DNA of 41,633 nt from Glaciecola sp964643575. Its GTDB lineage: Bacteria > Pseudomonadota > Gammaproteobacteria > Enterobacterales > Alteromonadaceae. Shown here piece after piece: positions 6,990 through 15,871 of the stretch (position 1 is its first letter; each line of letters begins with the position of its first letter). The stretch spans positions 1-41,633 of the forward strand of contig CAZXTD010000020.1 in the NCBI GenBank assembly GCA_964643575.1, given 5' to 3'. A program made the translations under genes and the position numbers. A model generated the notes under the pieces. The model saw only the letters and a program-made list of their open reading frames with translations. It did not search any database and was not told the origin of the DNA.

Positions 6990-9573
6990 CTTCACCCGAA
7001 ACAAAGTCTGTACCGCTGTTAGTTTAGCAATGTTCGCAAGCAGTTTGAGTATGGCCAACATGGCAATAGCACAGCAGGCAGATACTAGCGCTACACCTAC
7101 CGAAGAGACGGTAGAAATAATCAGTATTTCACGTAAACGCCCTGAAAGCCTGCAAGAAGTCCCGATTGCGGTGAGTGCATTGTCTGCTAGAGACATCGAA
7201 ACAGCTGGCGTAGAACGGCCAGGTGACTTTATCTCATTAGTGCCCAACGTAAACATTGTGGATGCAGCTAACGTGGGCGATACACAAGTTAACATTCGAG
7301 GCATAACCTCTACGCGTGATGCAGAATCTACCTTTGCCTATGTTGTTGATGGCGTGCTTATTACTAACCCTAACGGCTTTAACGAAGAGTTGCTCGACAT
7401 TGCTCAAATCGAAATCTTAAAAGGACCACAGGGCGCGCTCTATGGCCGTAATGCAGTTGCAGGGGCAATAATTGTTACTACTACTGAGCCTACTGACGAC
7501 TTTGAAGGAAAAGTGAAAGTAGGGCTAGGCAATGCCGGAATTAAGCGCGTTAACGGTATTGTAAGTGGAGGATTAAGCGAAAACGTACGTGGCCGTTTTA
7601 CTGCGAGCTATAACAGCATAGACGGACATTATGAAAACATCTTTAGTGGCCGCGACGACGTGGTCGACTTTTTAGAAGATACCACCGTTAAAGGGCGTAT
7701 CATTTGGGATGTGTCTGAAGACTTAAGCTTGGACATTCGTGCGGGTGTGTCTATGGTTGAAGGCGGCGCGATTAACTTCAACGCTGTGTTTGCTTTGCCT
7801 TCTTTTGTGAATGCCTTTAACCAACCTAACTATAATGCAAACGTCAACGATCACGACTTTACTTTTGCATTTAACGTACCGGGTGAAAACGAACAAGACA
7901 GCACAGAGTTTTCAATAAAAGCAGACTACGACTTAGATGGTTATGATATTACAGCGGTGCTTGCTTATAACGACCTCGAAGAGTATTTATTATCAGATGG
8001 TACAAGTGCTTCGTTTTATGGTTATGAAGTTACCCCACAGTGCCAAACCGACCGAGCAACACTCAATAACGCACCTGCCGCTCTGGGCGGCGCTGATCGG
8101 ACAGATTTATTTGGTGAGTTTTTTGCGCCCTTTGGCGTTTTCCCTCCTGGTGTTGAATTTACCGGTGTTTATGGTCCATACACACCAACAGCTTGTGACG
8201 GTTATCAATACCAAGAACGCAGTCAATCTGATTTTAGCGGTGAAATAAGGATTACTTCTGACGACAATGATGCAGCGCTACGCTGGATTGCCGGTGCTTA
8301 CTTTGCTGAAATTGAACGTGATGTTGTAGTTGCCTATGGCGCCGACCAAGGCCAAGGCTTTTTGCGTCAGCCATATGTACCGCCAACAGGACCTAACCCT
8401 ACTGATTTATTATTTAACGATACCTTTGATACTTCTGTTTTATCGGCTTTTGGTCAAATTGAGTATGACGTATCTGACAAATTAGAGGTCGCTTTTGCAT
8501 TGCGGTACGACTACGAAGACCGCACCGTGAGCAACAATGTGCCAAACGTTACGGCATCTGGTTTAAACGTAAATACCTTTGTGGGTGATGTGCTCGGACC
8601 AATCAACCCAGCGTTTAATGCTAACCCAAATGGTATTCCTGATCGCTCTCGTTCGTTTGCCCAGTTCCAGCCTAAACTGACCGTGAGTTATGAATTGTCT
8701 GACAACGTTAATGCTTATGGTAGTTATGGCGTAGGTTTCAGAAGCGGCGGGTTTAACTCAATTGGTACTCAAGCGACCCTTGATTTTTGGTTTAACGCCT
8801 CCGGAAATGGTACGCCAGGCGACGCAGTAGATGCCCAGATTATTGTAAATGATGACTACGACAAAGAAGTCACCACCAATATCGAATTTGGCTTAAAATC
8901 TCGATTGCTCGACAACAAAGTACGTTTAAATACAGCGGTGTTCCAAACCACTGTTGATGATAATCAGTTCTTTGAGTTTTTTGCTGGCCCATTTGGATTG
9001 TTGCGCGCAGTTACCACTATTGACGAGCTATCAATCAGTGGTTTTGAAATGGATGTAGAAGCGGATGTTACTGACAGCTTTACCGTTTTTGCGGGCATAG
9101 GTTTACTTGATTCTGAAATCAAAGAAAATCGTAACCGCCCCCTCACCGTGGGTAACAAGGCACCACAATCACCTGATACGACATACACCTTAGGCTTTAG
9201 TTACGAAACGCCCATCAATGATGACTATTGGGTAACCACGCGCGTTGACTATCAGTACACCGGCGACACTTTCTTCCACACGCTTCAAGGAGAGGAAACG
9301 CCCACCATTTGGGACTTCTTTGGCACCTTAGGCGGCGGTGTGCCACCAGGCCCGCATCCACAAAACTTTGACAATGCTAAACGCGACGCATTTTCGACCT
9401 TAAACGCACGCATTGCGCTTGAAGCTGATATGTGGACTTTAGCTGTGTACGGCAAAAACATTACCGACGAAGAATATTTACAAGAAGTCATTCCTGCGCC
9501 TGAATTTGGTGGTTCGTTTATTCACCCTTCTGCCCTTGCAGAGTTCGGGATTGAATTTACATATCAATTTTAA
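6982..9573 (+). CDS. TonB-dependent outer-membrane receptor
   Basis: An 863-residue outer-membrane transporter. The start used is ATG 6982, which has AGGGG just upstream and gives a normal signal peptide ending MANMAIAQQA. An in-frame ATG at 6955 would add nine unlikely residues. The plug domain follows (SLQEVPIAVSALSARDIE, then the plug strand ILKGPQGALYGRNAVAGAI), and then a long barrel of alternating Asp/Asn/Tyr-rich strands. It ends in an aromatic-rich strand with terminal Phe (FTYQF), as expected for BAM-assembled barrels. No N-terminal signalling domain or SusC-type extension is present. TonB-dependent receptors take up iron chelates, cobalamin, glycans and aromatic or heterocyclic compounds. 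The neighbours suggest a carbon or nitrogen source rather than iron. Its gene is translationally coupled to the activator gene. Confidence 0.95.
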   Translation: MRSFTRNKVCTAVSLAMFASSLSMANMAIAQQADTSATPTEETVEIISISRKRPESLQEVPIAVSALSARDIETAGVERPGDFISLVPNVNIVDAANVGDTQVNIRGITSTRDAESTFAYVVDGVLITNPNGFNEELLDIAQIEILKGPQGALYGRNAVAGAIIVTTTEPTDDFEGKVKVGLGNAGIKRVNGIVSGGLSENVRGRFTASYNSIDGHYENIFSGRDDVVDFLEDTTVKGRIIWDVSEDLSLDIRAGVSMVEGGAINFNAVFALPSFVNAFNQPNYNANVNDHDFTFAFNVPGENEQDSTEFSIKADYDLDGYDITAVLAYNDLEEYLLSDGTSASFYGYEVTPQCQTDRATLNNAPAALGGADRTDLFGEFFAPFGVFPPGVEFTGVYGPYTPTACDGYQYQERSQSDFSGEIRITSDDNDAALRWIAGAYFAEIERDVVVAYGADQGQGFLRQPYVPPTGPNPTDLLFNDTFDTSVLSAFGQIEYDVSDKLEVAFALRYDYEDRTVSNNVPNVTASGLNVNTFVGDVLGPINPAFNANPNGIPDRSRSFAQFQPKLTVSYELSDNVNAYGSYGVGFRSGGFNSIGTQATLDFWFNASGNGTPGDAVDAQIIVNDDYDKEVTTNIEFGLKSRLLDNKVRLNTAVFQTTVDDNQFFEFFAGPFGLLRAVTTIDELSISGFEMDVEADVTDSFTVFAGIGLLDSEIKENRNRPLTVGNKAPQSPDTTYTLGFSYETPINDDYWVTTRVDYQYTGDTFFHTLQGEETPTIWDFFGTLGGGVPPGPHPQNFDNAKRDAFSTLNARIALEADMWTLAVYGKNITDEEYLQEVIPAPEFGGSFIHPSALAEFGIEFTYQF

Positions 9574-9584
9574 GGGCAGTAATT

Positions 9585-9606
9585 AGCATTGCCTACTGGC
9601 AATGCT
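9585..9606 (+). repeat. Perfect 9-bp stem hairpin between receptor and CoA-transferase genes
   Basis: AGCATTGCC (9585-9593) and GGCAATGCT (9598-9606) form a 9-bp perfect stem with a 4-base loop, TACT. No U-tract follows, so it is not a standard intrinsic terminator. It lies 11 bp after the receptor stop codon and just before the ribosome-binding site of the CoA-transferase gene. It may stabilise the receptor mRNA or lower expression of the enzyme genes relative to the receptor. Confidence 0.6.
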
Positions 9607-9621
9607 TAATGGAGTAATTAA

Positions 9622-10827
9622 ATGAACAAACCTTTAGCGGGTATTCGTGTTATCGATTTAACGCATATGCTGTCGGGCCCATACTGTGCAATGATTTTGG
9701 CAGACTTAGGCGCCGAAACAATCAAAGTAGAACCTTTGCAAGGCGAGGGCACCCGAAAGTTACTAGCAAGCGACCCTAAAAATTCCTTAGATGGCATGGG
9801 CGCTTACTACATCACCCTTAATCGTAATAAACAAAGCGTGTGTATCGATTTAAAAAGTGATGAAGGCCGGCAAGTATTTTACGACCTAGTGAAAGAGTCT
9901 GATGTGGTCGTCAATAATTTTGGCGCGGGTGTGCCGGCACGCCTTGGTATTGATTACAATAGTTTAAGTGCAATCAATCCTAAAATTATTACCTGCAGCA
10001 TTACCGGTTTTGGTAATAATGGCCCTAAGTTTAAGCGCCCGGCGTTTGACCAAGTTGCACAAGCAACCGGTGGCGGTATGTCGATTACCGGTACTGATCA
10101 AAACAACCCCGTGCGTGCAGGTATTCCTATTGGTGATTTAGGCGGCGGTATGTTTGCGGTAATGGGTATTCAGTCTGCGATTATTGAACGAGCCACTAGC
10201 GGCAAAGGCCAAGACGTGGATATCTCGATGCTCGACTGCCAAGTGTCTATGCTTAACTACATGGCAACGATGCACTTTTTGTCTGGCGATAATCCTTATC
10301 CCATTGGTAATTCACATTTTGTGCATGTGCCGTATAACACCTATAAAACCAGCGATGGGTTTATTGTTATTGCGGTAATTACCGACAATTTTTGGAAAAA
10401 TCTAAATGAAGTGGTGCAGGTCGCTGAGTTTGATGACCCCAAATACGATGGCCAGCCAGGCCGCTGGGCTGCAAAAGATTATATTGATGCAACGCTCAAT
10501 CAAGTGCTGATTCAAAATACGTCTGCGCACTGGATTGAACAACTTGAAGCCAAGCGTATTCCATGCGCTCCGGTAAACAAGTTGTCGGATGCATTAAACG
10601 ACGAACAAGTGCTGCATCGAAAAATGGTAGTTGACTTAAAACACCCTAATGGCAGCAGCACAAAAGGGCCAGGCAACCCCATCAAGTTCTCGCGGACCAG
10701 CGAAGAAAGCTTTAGTGCGGCGCCTACTTTAGGTCAAGATACACAAGGCGTGCTTACAGAGTTGCTCAATATGTCGCAAAGCCAAATAGATGAATTGGTA
10801 GCCAAAGGCGCAATTTCGAAAGGCTAA
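9622..10827 (+). CDS. CaiB/BaiF family (class III) CoA-transferase
   Basis: A 401-residue cytoplasmic enzyme of the family III CoA-transferases, which move CoA between carboxylic acids through an aspartyl-CoA anhydride. It opens with PLAGIRVIDLTHMLSGPYC and has DLGAETIKVEPLQGEGTR, VNNFGAGVPARLGIDY and the GQDVDISMLDCQVSML segment where the family carries its catalytic Asp. Length is normal for formyl-CoA or succinyl-CoA-dependent members. GGAG lies 7 bp before the ATG. Substrates in this family (formate, oxalate, carnitine, mesaconate, itaconate, hydroxymethylglutarate, aromatic acids) cannot be told apart by eye. The HMG-CoA-lyase-like gene directly downstream suggests a branched hydroxy-dicarboxylic acid. 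The hairpin at 9585-9606 precedes it. Confidence 0.92.
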   Translation: MNKPLAGIRVIDLTHMLSGPYCAMILADLGAETIKVEPLQGEGTRKLLASDPKNSLDGMGAYYITLNRNKQSVCIDLKSDEGRQVFYDLVKESDVVVNNFGAGVPARLGIDYNSLSAINPKIITCSITGFGNNGPKFKRPAFDQVAQATGGGMSITGTDQNNPVRAGIPIGDLGGGMFAVMGIQSAIIERATSGKGQDVDISMLDCQVSMLNYMATMHFLSGDNPYPIGNSHFVHVPYNTYKTSDGFIVIAVITDNFWKNLNEVVQVAEFDDPKYDGQPGRWAAKDYIDATLNQVLIQNTSAHWIEQLEAKRIPCAPVNKLSDALNDEQVLHRKMVVDLKHPNGSSTKGPGNPIKFSRTSEESFSAAPTLGQDTQGVLTELLNMSQSQIDELVAKGAISKG

Positions 10828-10902
10828 TGGTTAAAGGCAAGTGCTTAGTGCAAGTACACTCAAATTGAATGTGTAAACCAACAGATAAATTAGGTAAATA
10901 AG

Positions 10903-11808
10903 GTGCAAAAAACAGTTTTTATCAACGATGTCGGCCCTCGAGATGGCTTACAAAATCAGGCAAAAGTGCTCAGTAGCGAGCAACGTTTAGGCTTGATAAA
11001 AGCGCTGGACGATGCTGGCTTAGATGGTGTTGAAGTAGGCGCTTTCGTGTCGCCAAAAGCGGTACCCGCGATGGCAGGAACTGACAGCATTTGCGACAAC
11101 TTGCCTGCTAGTAAATGTCATTTTTCGGCGCTAATTCCTAATATGAAGGGCTTTGAGCTGGCTTCGCAGCATGGCGTTGAGCTGGCTTCTTTGGTGATGG
11201 CAAGTTCGAACACCATGAACGAAAAAAACATTCGTATGAACAATGCTCAAACCCTCGAGATGATGAAGCAAGTGTTTGCCGCGGCTGAAAATACCAGTAC
11301 GCAACTACAAGTGTATTTAGCTACTGCTTGGGAGTGTCCTTTTGAAGGCCTCATGCCTGAGCAGGTTGTTATTGACCTAGCAAATGAGCTCGTACGCATG
11401 GGCGCAAGCCGCATCGTGATTGCCGACACTATAGGCGCCGCCGATCCTCAGGGGGTTAAGCGCTTGCTTACGCAGCTTGTTGATAAGTTTGGTGCTGATA
11501 TTTTTGCGTGTCACTTTCATGATACGCGCGCTATGGGCCTCGCTAATACGTACGCTGCGCTAGAAGCCGGCGTTCGAAGATTTGATGCCTCTATTGCCGG
11601 GCTTGGCGGCTGCCCATTTGCACCAGGTGCAAGCGGTAATGTTGCTACCGAAGATGTAGTGATGCTATGCGAACAAATGGGATATACGACAGGTATCGAT
11701 ATGCCTAAGCTACTTGATGCTTCTGATTTAGCTGTAGCCTTAACGCAAACCGCCACAGGCGGCAATGCAAAAACATGGCTGCGTAAAAAGTATCCCAATT
11801 CGAGCTGA
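10903..11808 (+). CDS. Hydroxymethylglutaryl-CoA lyase-like enzyme
   Basis: A 301-residue TIM-barrel lyase of the HMG-CoA lyase family, which cleaves 3-hydroxy-3-methylglutaryl-CoA to acetyl-CoA and acetoacetate. The key residues are present: Arg13-Asp14 in GPRDGLQNQ, the metal-binding His204 and His206 in CHFHD, and the catalytic Cys237 in GLGGCPFAPGASGN. The start is GTG at 10903 with a weak AGGT-like ribosome-binding site. It lies 75 bp after the CoA-transferase gene, which probably supplies its CoA-ester substrate. The leucine-degradation genes that usually accompany HMG-CoA lyase (isovaleryl-CoA dehydrogenase, methylcrotonyl-CoA carboxylase) are absent, so its real substrate may be another 3-hydroxy-3-alkyl acyl-CoA. 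Confidence 0.9.
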   Translation: MQKTVFINDVGPRDGLQNQAKVLSSEQRLGLIKALDDAGLDGVEVGAFVSPKAVPAMAGTDSICDNLPASKCHFSALIPNMKGFELASQHGVELASLVMASSNTMNEKNIRMNNAQTLEMMKQVFAAAENTSTQLQVYLATAWECPFEGLMPEQVVIDLANELVRMGASRIVIADTIGAADPQGVKRLLTQLVDKFGADIFACHFHDTRAMGLANTYAALEAGVRRFDASIAGLGGCPFAPGASGNVATEDVVMLCEQMGYTTGIDMPKLLDASDLAVALTQTATGGNAKTWLRKKYPNSS

Positions 11809-11902
11809 TTGACCTGATTTTAGACATGTAGAGCAAAATAGTATTGAGTCTGAATAAGAACAAGCAAAAATAAACGAACAAGACAGATAAAAGGAAAAGC
11901 AT

Positions 11903-13969
11903 ATGAGTTATCGATTAGGTGTTGATGTAGGCGGTACGTTCACCGACCTGTTGTTAATCAATGAAAGTAGCGGCGAAACTCACACCGCAAAAGTACCCTC
12001 CACCCCAGAAGACTCGTCGGTGGGCGTGCTCAATGGTATTGCCAGAATATGCGACGAGTCGGGCATTGACCCTAAACAAATTAACCGTGTTATGCATGGC
12101 ACCACGGTCGCAACTAATGCCGTACTCACCGGAAAAGGCGCAAAGGTGGGCTTGGTTACTACCAAAGGTTATCGCCACGTTTTGCAAGTTGCACGTTCGT
12201 TTTGTCCAGGCGGGCTTGGCGGCTGGGTAAGCTATGTTAAAAAGCCATTGCTCGCTCCATTAGAACTAACCATTGAAGCCACAGAACGAATGGGCGCAGA
12301 CGGCGAAACAGTTACTGGTTTAGACGAAGAGCAATTACGCGCAGACCTAAGCAAACTCAAAGCAAGCGGCGAAGTAGAAGCGCTTACCATTTGTTTTATC
12401 AATGCCTATGTTAATGGCGCACACGAACAGCGTGCAAAAGCTGTTGCCAGCGAAATTTTTGATGATGTACCCATTAGTATTTCAAGCGATATTGTGCCAG
12501 AAATGCAAGAGTATGAGCGCACTGAAACTACCGTAGTTAATTCTTACGTTCGTCCTGAGGTAGCTCGATACGTTGATAACCTTCAGGCTTCTTTGCACAA
12601 CACCATGGGTGAAAATTTACACCTCTCAATATTGCGCTCAGACGGCGGTTTAGCGTCTGCAAATGCGGCAGCCGACAACCCTGTAAACTTGCTCATGAGC
12701 GGCCCTGCTGGTGGTGTGTCGGGTGCTATTCACTTTGCCTCTGCAGCCGGTTTTGACAATGTTTTAACCTTCGATATGGGCGGCACATCTACCGATGTTG
12801 CTTTGATTCAAAATGGCAAAGCACGCATTAGACGCGAAACTCGTGTTGGTGATGTAACGGTGCGAGCGCCATCAGTTGATGTGCGCACTGTTGGCGCTGG
12901 CGGTGGCTCTTTGGCCTTTGTTCCTGAGCTGACCAAAGCATTGCGCGTAGGTCCAGAGTCGGCGGGTGCTAAACCTGGCCCAGCCGCTTACATGAAAGGA
13001 GGAGACGAGCCCACAGTATGTGATGCTAACGTGGTACTAGGATATTTGCCTTCTGATGTGCAGTTAGGCGGTAAAATGGCTATTAATAAAGAAGCCGCCG
13101 TAGCGGCAGTTAAAAAAGTGTCTGACGCCATGGAAATTAGCGTTGAAGAAGCGGCCGAAGGTATTGTCCGAATCGCCAACGAAGCAATGTTTGGTGCGCT
13201 GCGTTTAGTATCGGTTGAGCAAGGATTTGACCCGCGCGACTTTGCCTTAGTTGGCTTTGGTGGAGCAGGCCCGCTCCACGCAAACGCATTAGGCATATTA
13301 ACCGACTCTTGGCCCACTATTATTCCACCGGGGCCTGGCGTATTGTGTGCTTATGGTGATGCTACAACGGTGGTAAAAGACGAAGCCTCTAAAACCTTTG
13401 TTACTTTAATTAAAGACACCAATGAAGATGCGCTTACCGAGCTTTATAAAGAACTCATTGATAAAGCATCGACAACACTTATTGCAGACGGCATATCACG
13501 TGATAATTTAGACGTCAGTTTGCAAGCAGATGTGCGTTACACAGGTCAGGCTTTCCAACTTTCTATTGAGTTTTCCTTAAGCGATTTTGAGCAAAACGGC
13601 CTAGACCTTTTGGTCAAGCGATTTGACGAAGAACACACTCAGCTATTCACTTTTGCTTTAGATGAAGGCCATGAAATCGTGATGGTACGGGCAATAGTAT
13701 CAGCCTCATCGACTGCGCTACCTGAAGCTAAAACACTCAAGACTGACAGCACATTAGCGGATTGTAAAATAGCTGACACGCAAATTTATCATCAAGGCGA
13801 ATATCACGATGCCGCTATTTACGAGCGCGCAAACATGGGGGCGGGATTGGAAGTCCCTGGCCCTTGCATTGTGGGGGAAATGGACTCGACTACTGTTATT
13901 CTGCCGGGCTACGTTGCCACAGTAGACAGTGTCGGTAATTTACTCATTAATCCTAACGTAAATAAGTAG
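11903..13969 (+). CDS. Hydantoinase/oxoprolinase family protein, subunit A
   Basis: A 688-residue ATP-binding subunit of the HyuA/oxoprolinase family, which uses ATP to open lactam, imide or hydantoin rings or, in some branches, to activate ketones for carboxylation. The N-terminal phosphate motif GVDVGGTFTD is at residues 6-15, HGTTVATNAVL follows, and the second ASKHA phosphate motif FDMGGTSTD lies at about 290-298. Length is typical of HyuA (about 680-720). AAGGA precedes the ATG at suitable spacing. HyuB starts 12 bp after its stop, so the two should form one complex. Known relatives include N-methylhydantoinase, caprolactamase, 5-oxoprolinase and the acetone and acetophenone carboxylases. 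No acetone-carboxylase gamma-type gene is nearby, which favours hydrolysis. Confidence 0.93.
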   Translation: MSYRLGVDVGGTFTDLLLINESSGETHTAKVPSTPEDSSVGVLNGIARICDESGIDPKQINRVMHGTTVATNAVLTGKGAKVGLVTTKGYRHVLQVARSFCPGGLGGWVSYVKKPLLAPLELTIEATERMGADGETVTGLDEEQLRADLSKLKASGEVEALTICFINAYVNGAHEQRAKAVASEIFDDVPISISSDIVPEMQEYERTETTVVNSYVRPEVARYVDNLQASLHNTMGENLHLSILRSDGGLASANAAADNPVNLLMSGPAGGVSGAIHFASAAGFDNVLTFDMGGTSTDVALIQNGKARIRRETRVGDVTVRAPSVDVRTVGAGGGSLAFVPELTKALRVGPESAGAKPGPAAYMKGGDEPTVCDANVVLGYLPSDVQLGGKMAINKEAAVAAVKKVSDAMEISVEEAAEGIVRIANEAMFGALRLVSVEQGFDPRDFALVGFGGAGPLHANALGILTDSWPTIIPPGPGVLCAYGDATTVVKDEASKTFVTLIKDTNEDALTELYKELIDKASTTLIADGISRDNLDVSLQADVRYTGQAFQLSIEFSLSDFEQNGLDLLVKRFDEEHTQLFTFALDEGHEIVMVRAIVSASSTALPEAKTLKTDSTLADCKIADTQIYHQGEYHDAAIYERANMGAGLEVPGPCIVGEMDSTTVILPGYVATVDSVGNLLINPNVNK

Positions 13970-13981
13970 CAGGAGATTATT

Positions 13982-15868
13982 ATGAATACAGCAACTGCAA
14001 AAACAACAAAAGAAAAAATCATAGAAACAAACTCCGCTGCTTTGCAACGCGTTGAGGTTGACACTGTTACCGTAGATATTATCGAAAACGCACTTAAAAA
14101 CGCGCGCGAAGAAATGGACGCCGTGTTGTTCAGAACCGCAATGAGCCCAGGTATTCGCGAACAAGGCGACTGTTTCCCGATGATTGCGAACAAAGACGGC
14201 AAAATGGTGGTAGGTCAGTTTGGTTCATTTATCCATGGCTTTATGGATGCGTTTACCGGAGACGTTGAAGAAGGAGATGTATTACTCACTAACGACCCAT
14301 ACATGTGTAATGCAGCAGTGTCGCATTTGCCCGACTGGATTGTACTTGTGCCGATATTCCGCGAAGGGCGGCACATTGCATGGTCTGCTATGTTTGGGCA
14401 TATGTCGGATAACGGCGGTATGGTACCCGGGTCGATTCCTATTAAAGCAGAAACGATATTTCAAGAGGGTATTCGTATACCGCCTACTAAACTCTATAAA
14501 AAAGGCGTATTGCAAAAAGACTTGCTCGAACTGATTCTGCATAATGTGCGCACACCTCAGTGGAACCGTTTTGATTTAAACGCTTTGGTAGCGGCGTGTA
14601 ACACAGCCTCTAAACGCGTGGTTGAAATAGCTGACCGCTTTGGTGACGATACATTTTATTCGACCATGGAAATCATGCTTGAGCGCAATCACACTGCAAT
14701 GTCTGCTATTATCAATATGCTTGTACCAGAAGAGCCTCGCGTATTCGAAGATTACTTATGTGATGACGGCGTGGGCAAAGGCCCTTACAAAATACGCTGT
14801 AAAATGTGGCGCGAGGGCACTAAAGCCATATTCGATTTTGAAGGCACAGACCCACAAGCCAAAAGCTCGATTAACTTCTATTTAAATGAAGAAATGTTCA
14901 AGATGTTTTTTGGCTCGTTTACGATAAATTTAGTCGACCCTCAAATTTTGTTTAACGACGGGTTTTACGATTTAGTAGACGTTCGCATACCTCAAGGGAG
15001 CTTGCTTAAACCAAATTACCCGGCGGCTTTGTCGGGCCGAACCCATGCTCTTGGTCGTATCTTTGACGTGATGGGCGGTTTACTCGGTCAAGGCGCACCT
15101 GAGGCGATGAATGCAGCAGGCTTTTCAGATTCCCCACACTTGTTTTATTCGGGTTACGACGACAACGGTGAGTGGTTCCAACTTTTCCAAATTGGCTTTG
15201 GTGGCATACCGGGTCGCCCTGTGGGCGATGGCCCTGACGGGCATTCATTATGGCCGGGCTTTACTAACGTGCCCAACGAGTTTATTGAGGCTTACTTCCC
15301 GTTACGCGTTGAAACTTACGAGACCATCCCAGATTCGGGCGGTGCGGGTTTGCACAGAGGCGGTAACGGCCTAACGGTGGGTTATCGTTTTTTAAACGAT
15401 GGTCAAATAGCCATCCATGATGATCGTTGGTTGACTTACCCTTGGGGTGTTAATGGTGGTGCACCTGGCTTGCGCTCAACTAAGTTATTGCAACGTGCTG
15501 ATGGCAGTGAAGAAGCGCTACCTGCAAAATGCGAAGGCATTGAAGTTAAAAAAGGCGATATTCTTTACTTCAATACTTGGGGCGGTGGTGGTTGGGGCGA
15601 CCCGCTTAATCGCGACCCGCAGTTGGTGTTAGACGACATTAACCGTTCATTGGTCACCGTTAAAGGGGCGCTATCCTACGGCGTGGTTATTGCCGATGAC
15701 AATGGCAAATTATCGATAGATACCAATGCAACCCAAGCCATGCGCGAGAAAATGGCTGCCCAGCGCGGCGACGTCAGTTTATTTGATTTTGGTGGTACTA
15801 TCGAACAAATAAAGGCACGTAGCTTAGCTGAAACAGGGCTAACTGCGCCTACAACGCCAGAGTTTTAA
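13982..15868 (+). CDS. Hydantoinase/oxoprolinase family protein, subunit B
   Basis: A 628-residue HyuB partner of the upstream HyuA. After a variable head of about 20 residues it has VDTVTVDIIENALKNAREEMD, the standard opening of the family, then RTAMSPGIREQGDCFPMI, GDVLLTNDPY and HMSDNGGMVPGSIP, which carry the conserved acidic and His residues. Near the C-terminus are SGGAGLHRGGNGL and the Gly-Trp-rich NTWGGGGWGDP. HyuB supplies the hydrolytic or carboxylating half of the reaction on the substrate phosphorylated by HyuA. A ribosome-binding site AGGAGA lies 7 bp before the ATG. It is slightly longer than many HyuB proteins because of its N-terminal head. The next gene begins 3 bp after its stop, so coupling is likely. 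Confidence 0.93.
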   Translation: MNTATAKTTKEKIIETNSAALQRVEVDTVTVDIIENALKNAREEMDAVLFRTAMSPGIREQGDCFPMIANKDGKMVVGQFGSFIHGFMDAFTGDVEEGDVLLTNDPYMCNAAVSHLPDWIVLVPIFREGRHIAWSAMFGHMSDNGGMVPGSIPIKAETIFQEGIRIPPTKLYKKGVLQKDLLELILHNVRTPQWNRFDLNALVAACNTASKRVVEIADRFGDDTFYSTMEIMLERNHTAMSAIINMLVPEEPRVFEDYLCDDGVGKGPYKIRCKMWREGTKAIFDFEGTDPQAKSSINFYLNEEMFKMFFGSFTINLVDPQILFNDGFYDLVDVRIPQGSLLKPNYPAALSGRTHALGRIFDVMGGLLGQGAPEAMNAAGFSDSPHLFYSGYDDNGEWFQLFQIGFGGIPGRPVGDGPDGHSLWPGFTNVPNEFIEAYFPLRVETYETIPDSGGAGLHRGGNGLTVGYRFLNDGQIAIHDDRWLTYPWGVNGGAPGLRSTKLLQRADGSEEALPAKCEGIEVKKGDILYFNTWGGGGWGDPLNRDPQLVLDDINRSLVTVKGALSYGVVIADDNGKLSIDTNATQAMREKMAAQRGDVSLFDFGGTIEQIKARSLAETGLTAPTTPEF

Positions 15869-15871
15869 TCG

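Noticed and set aside
10828..10902. Hairpin or promoter between the CoA-transferase and lyase genes
   Set aside because: Only short imperfect repeats and no sigma-54 or sigma-70 pattern were found, so cotranscription is the simpler reading.
14282..14542. Open frames on the opposite strand inside hyuB, and similar antisense frames within other genes
   Set aside because: They are shadows of strongly conserved genes and have no ribosome-binding site or recognisable protein features.
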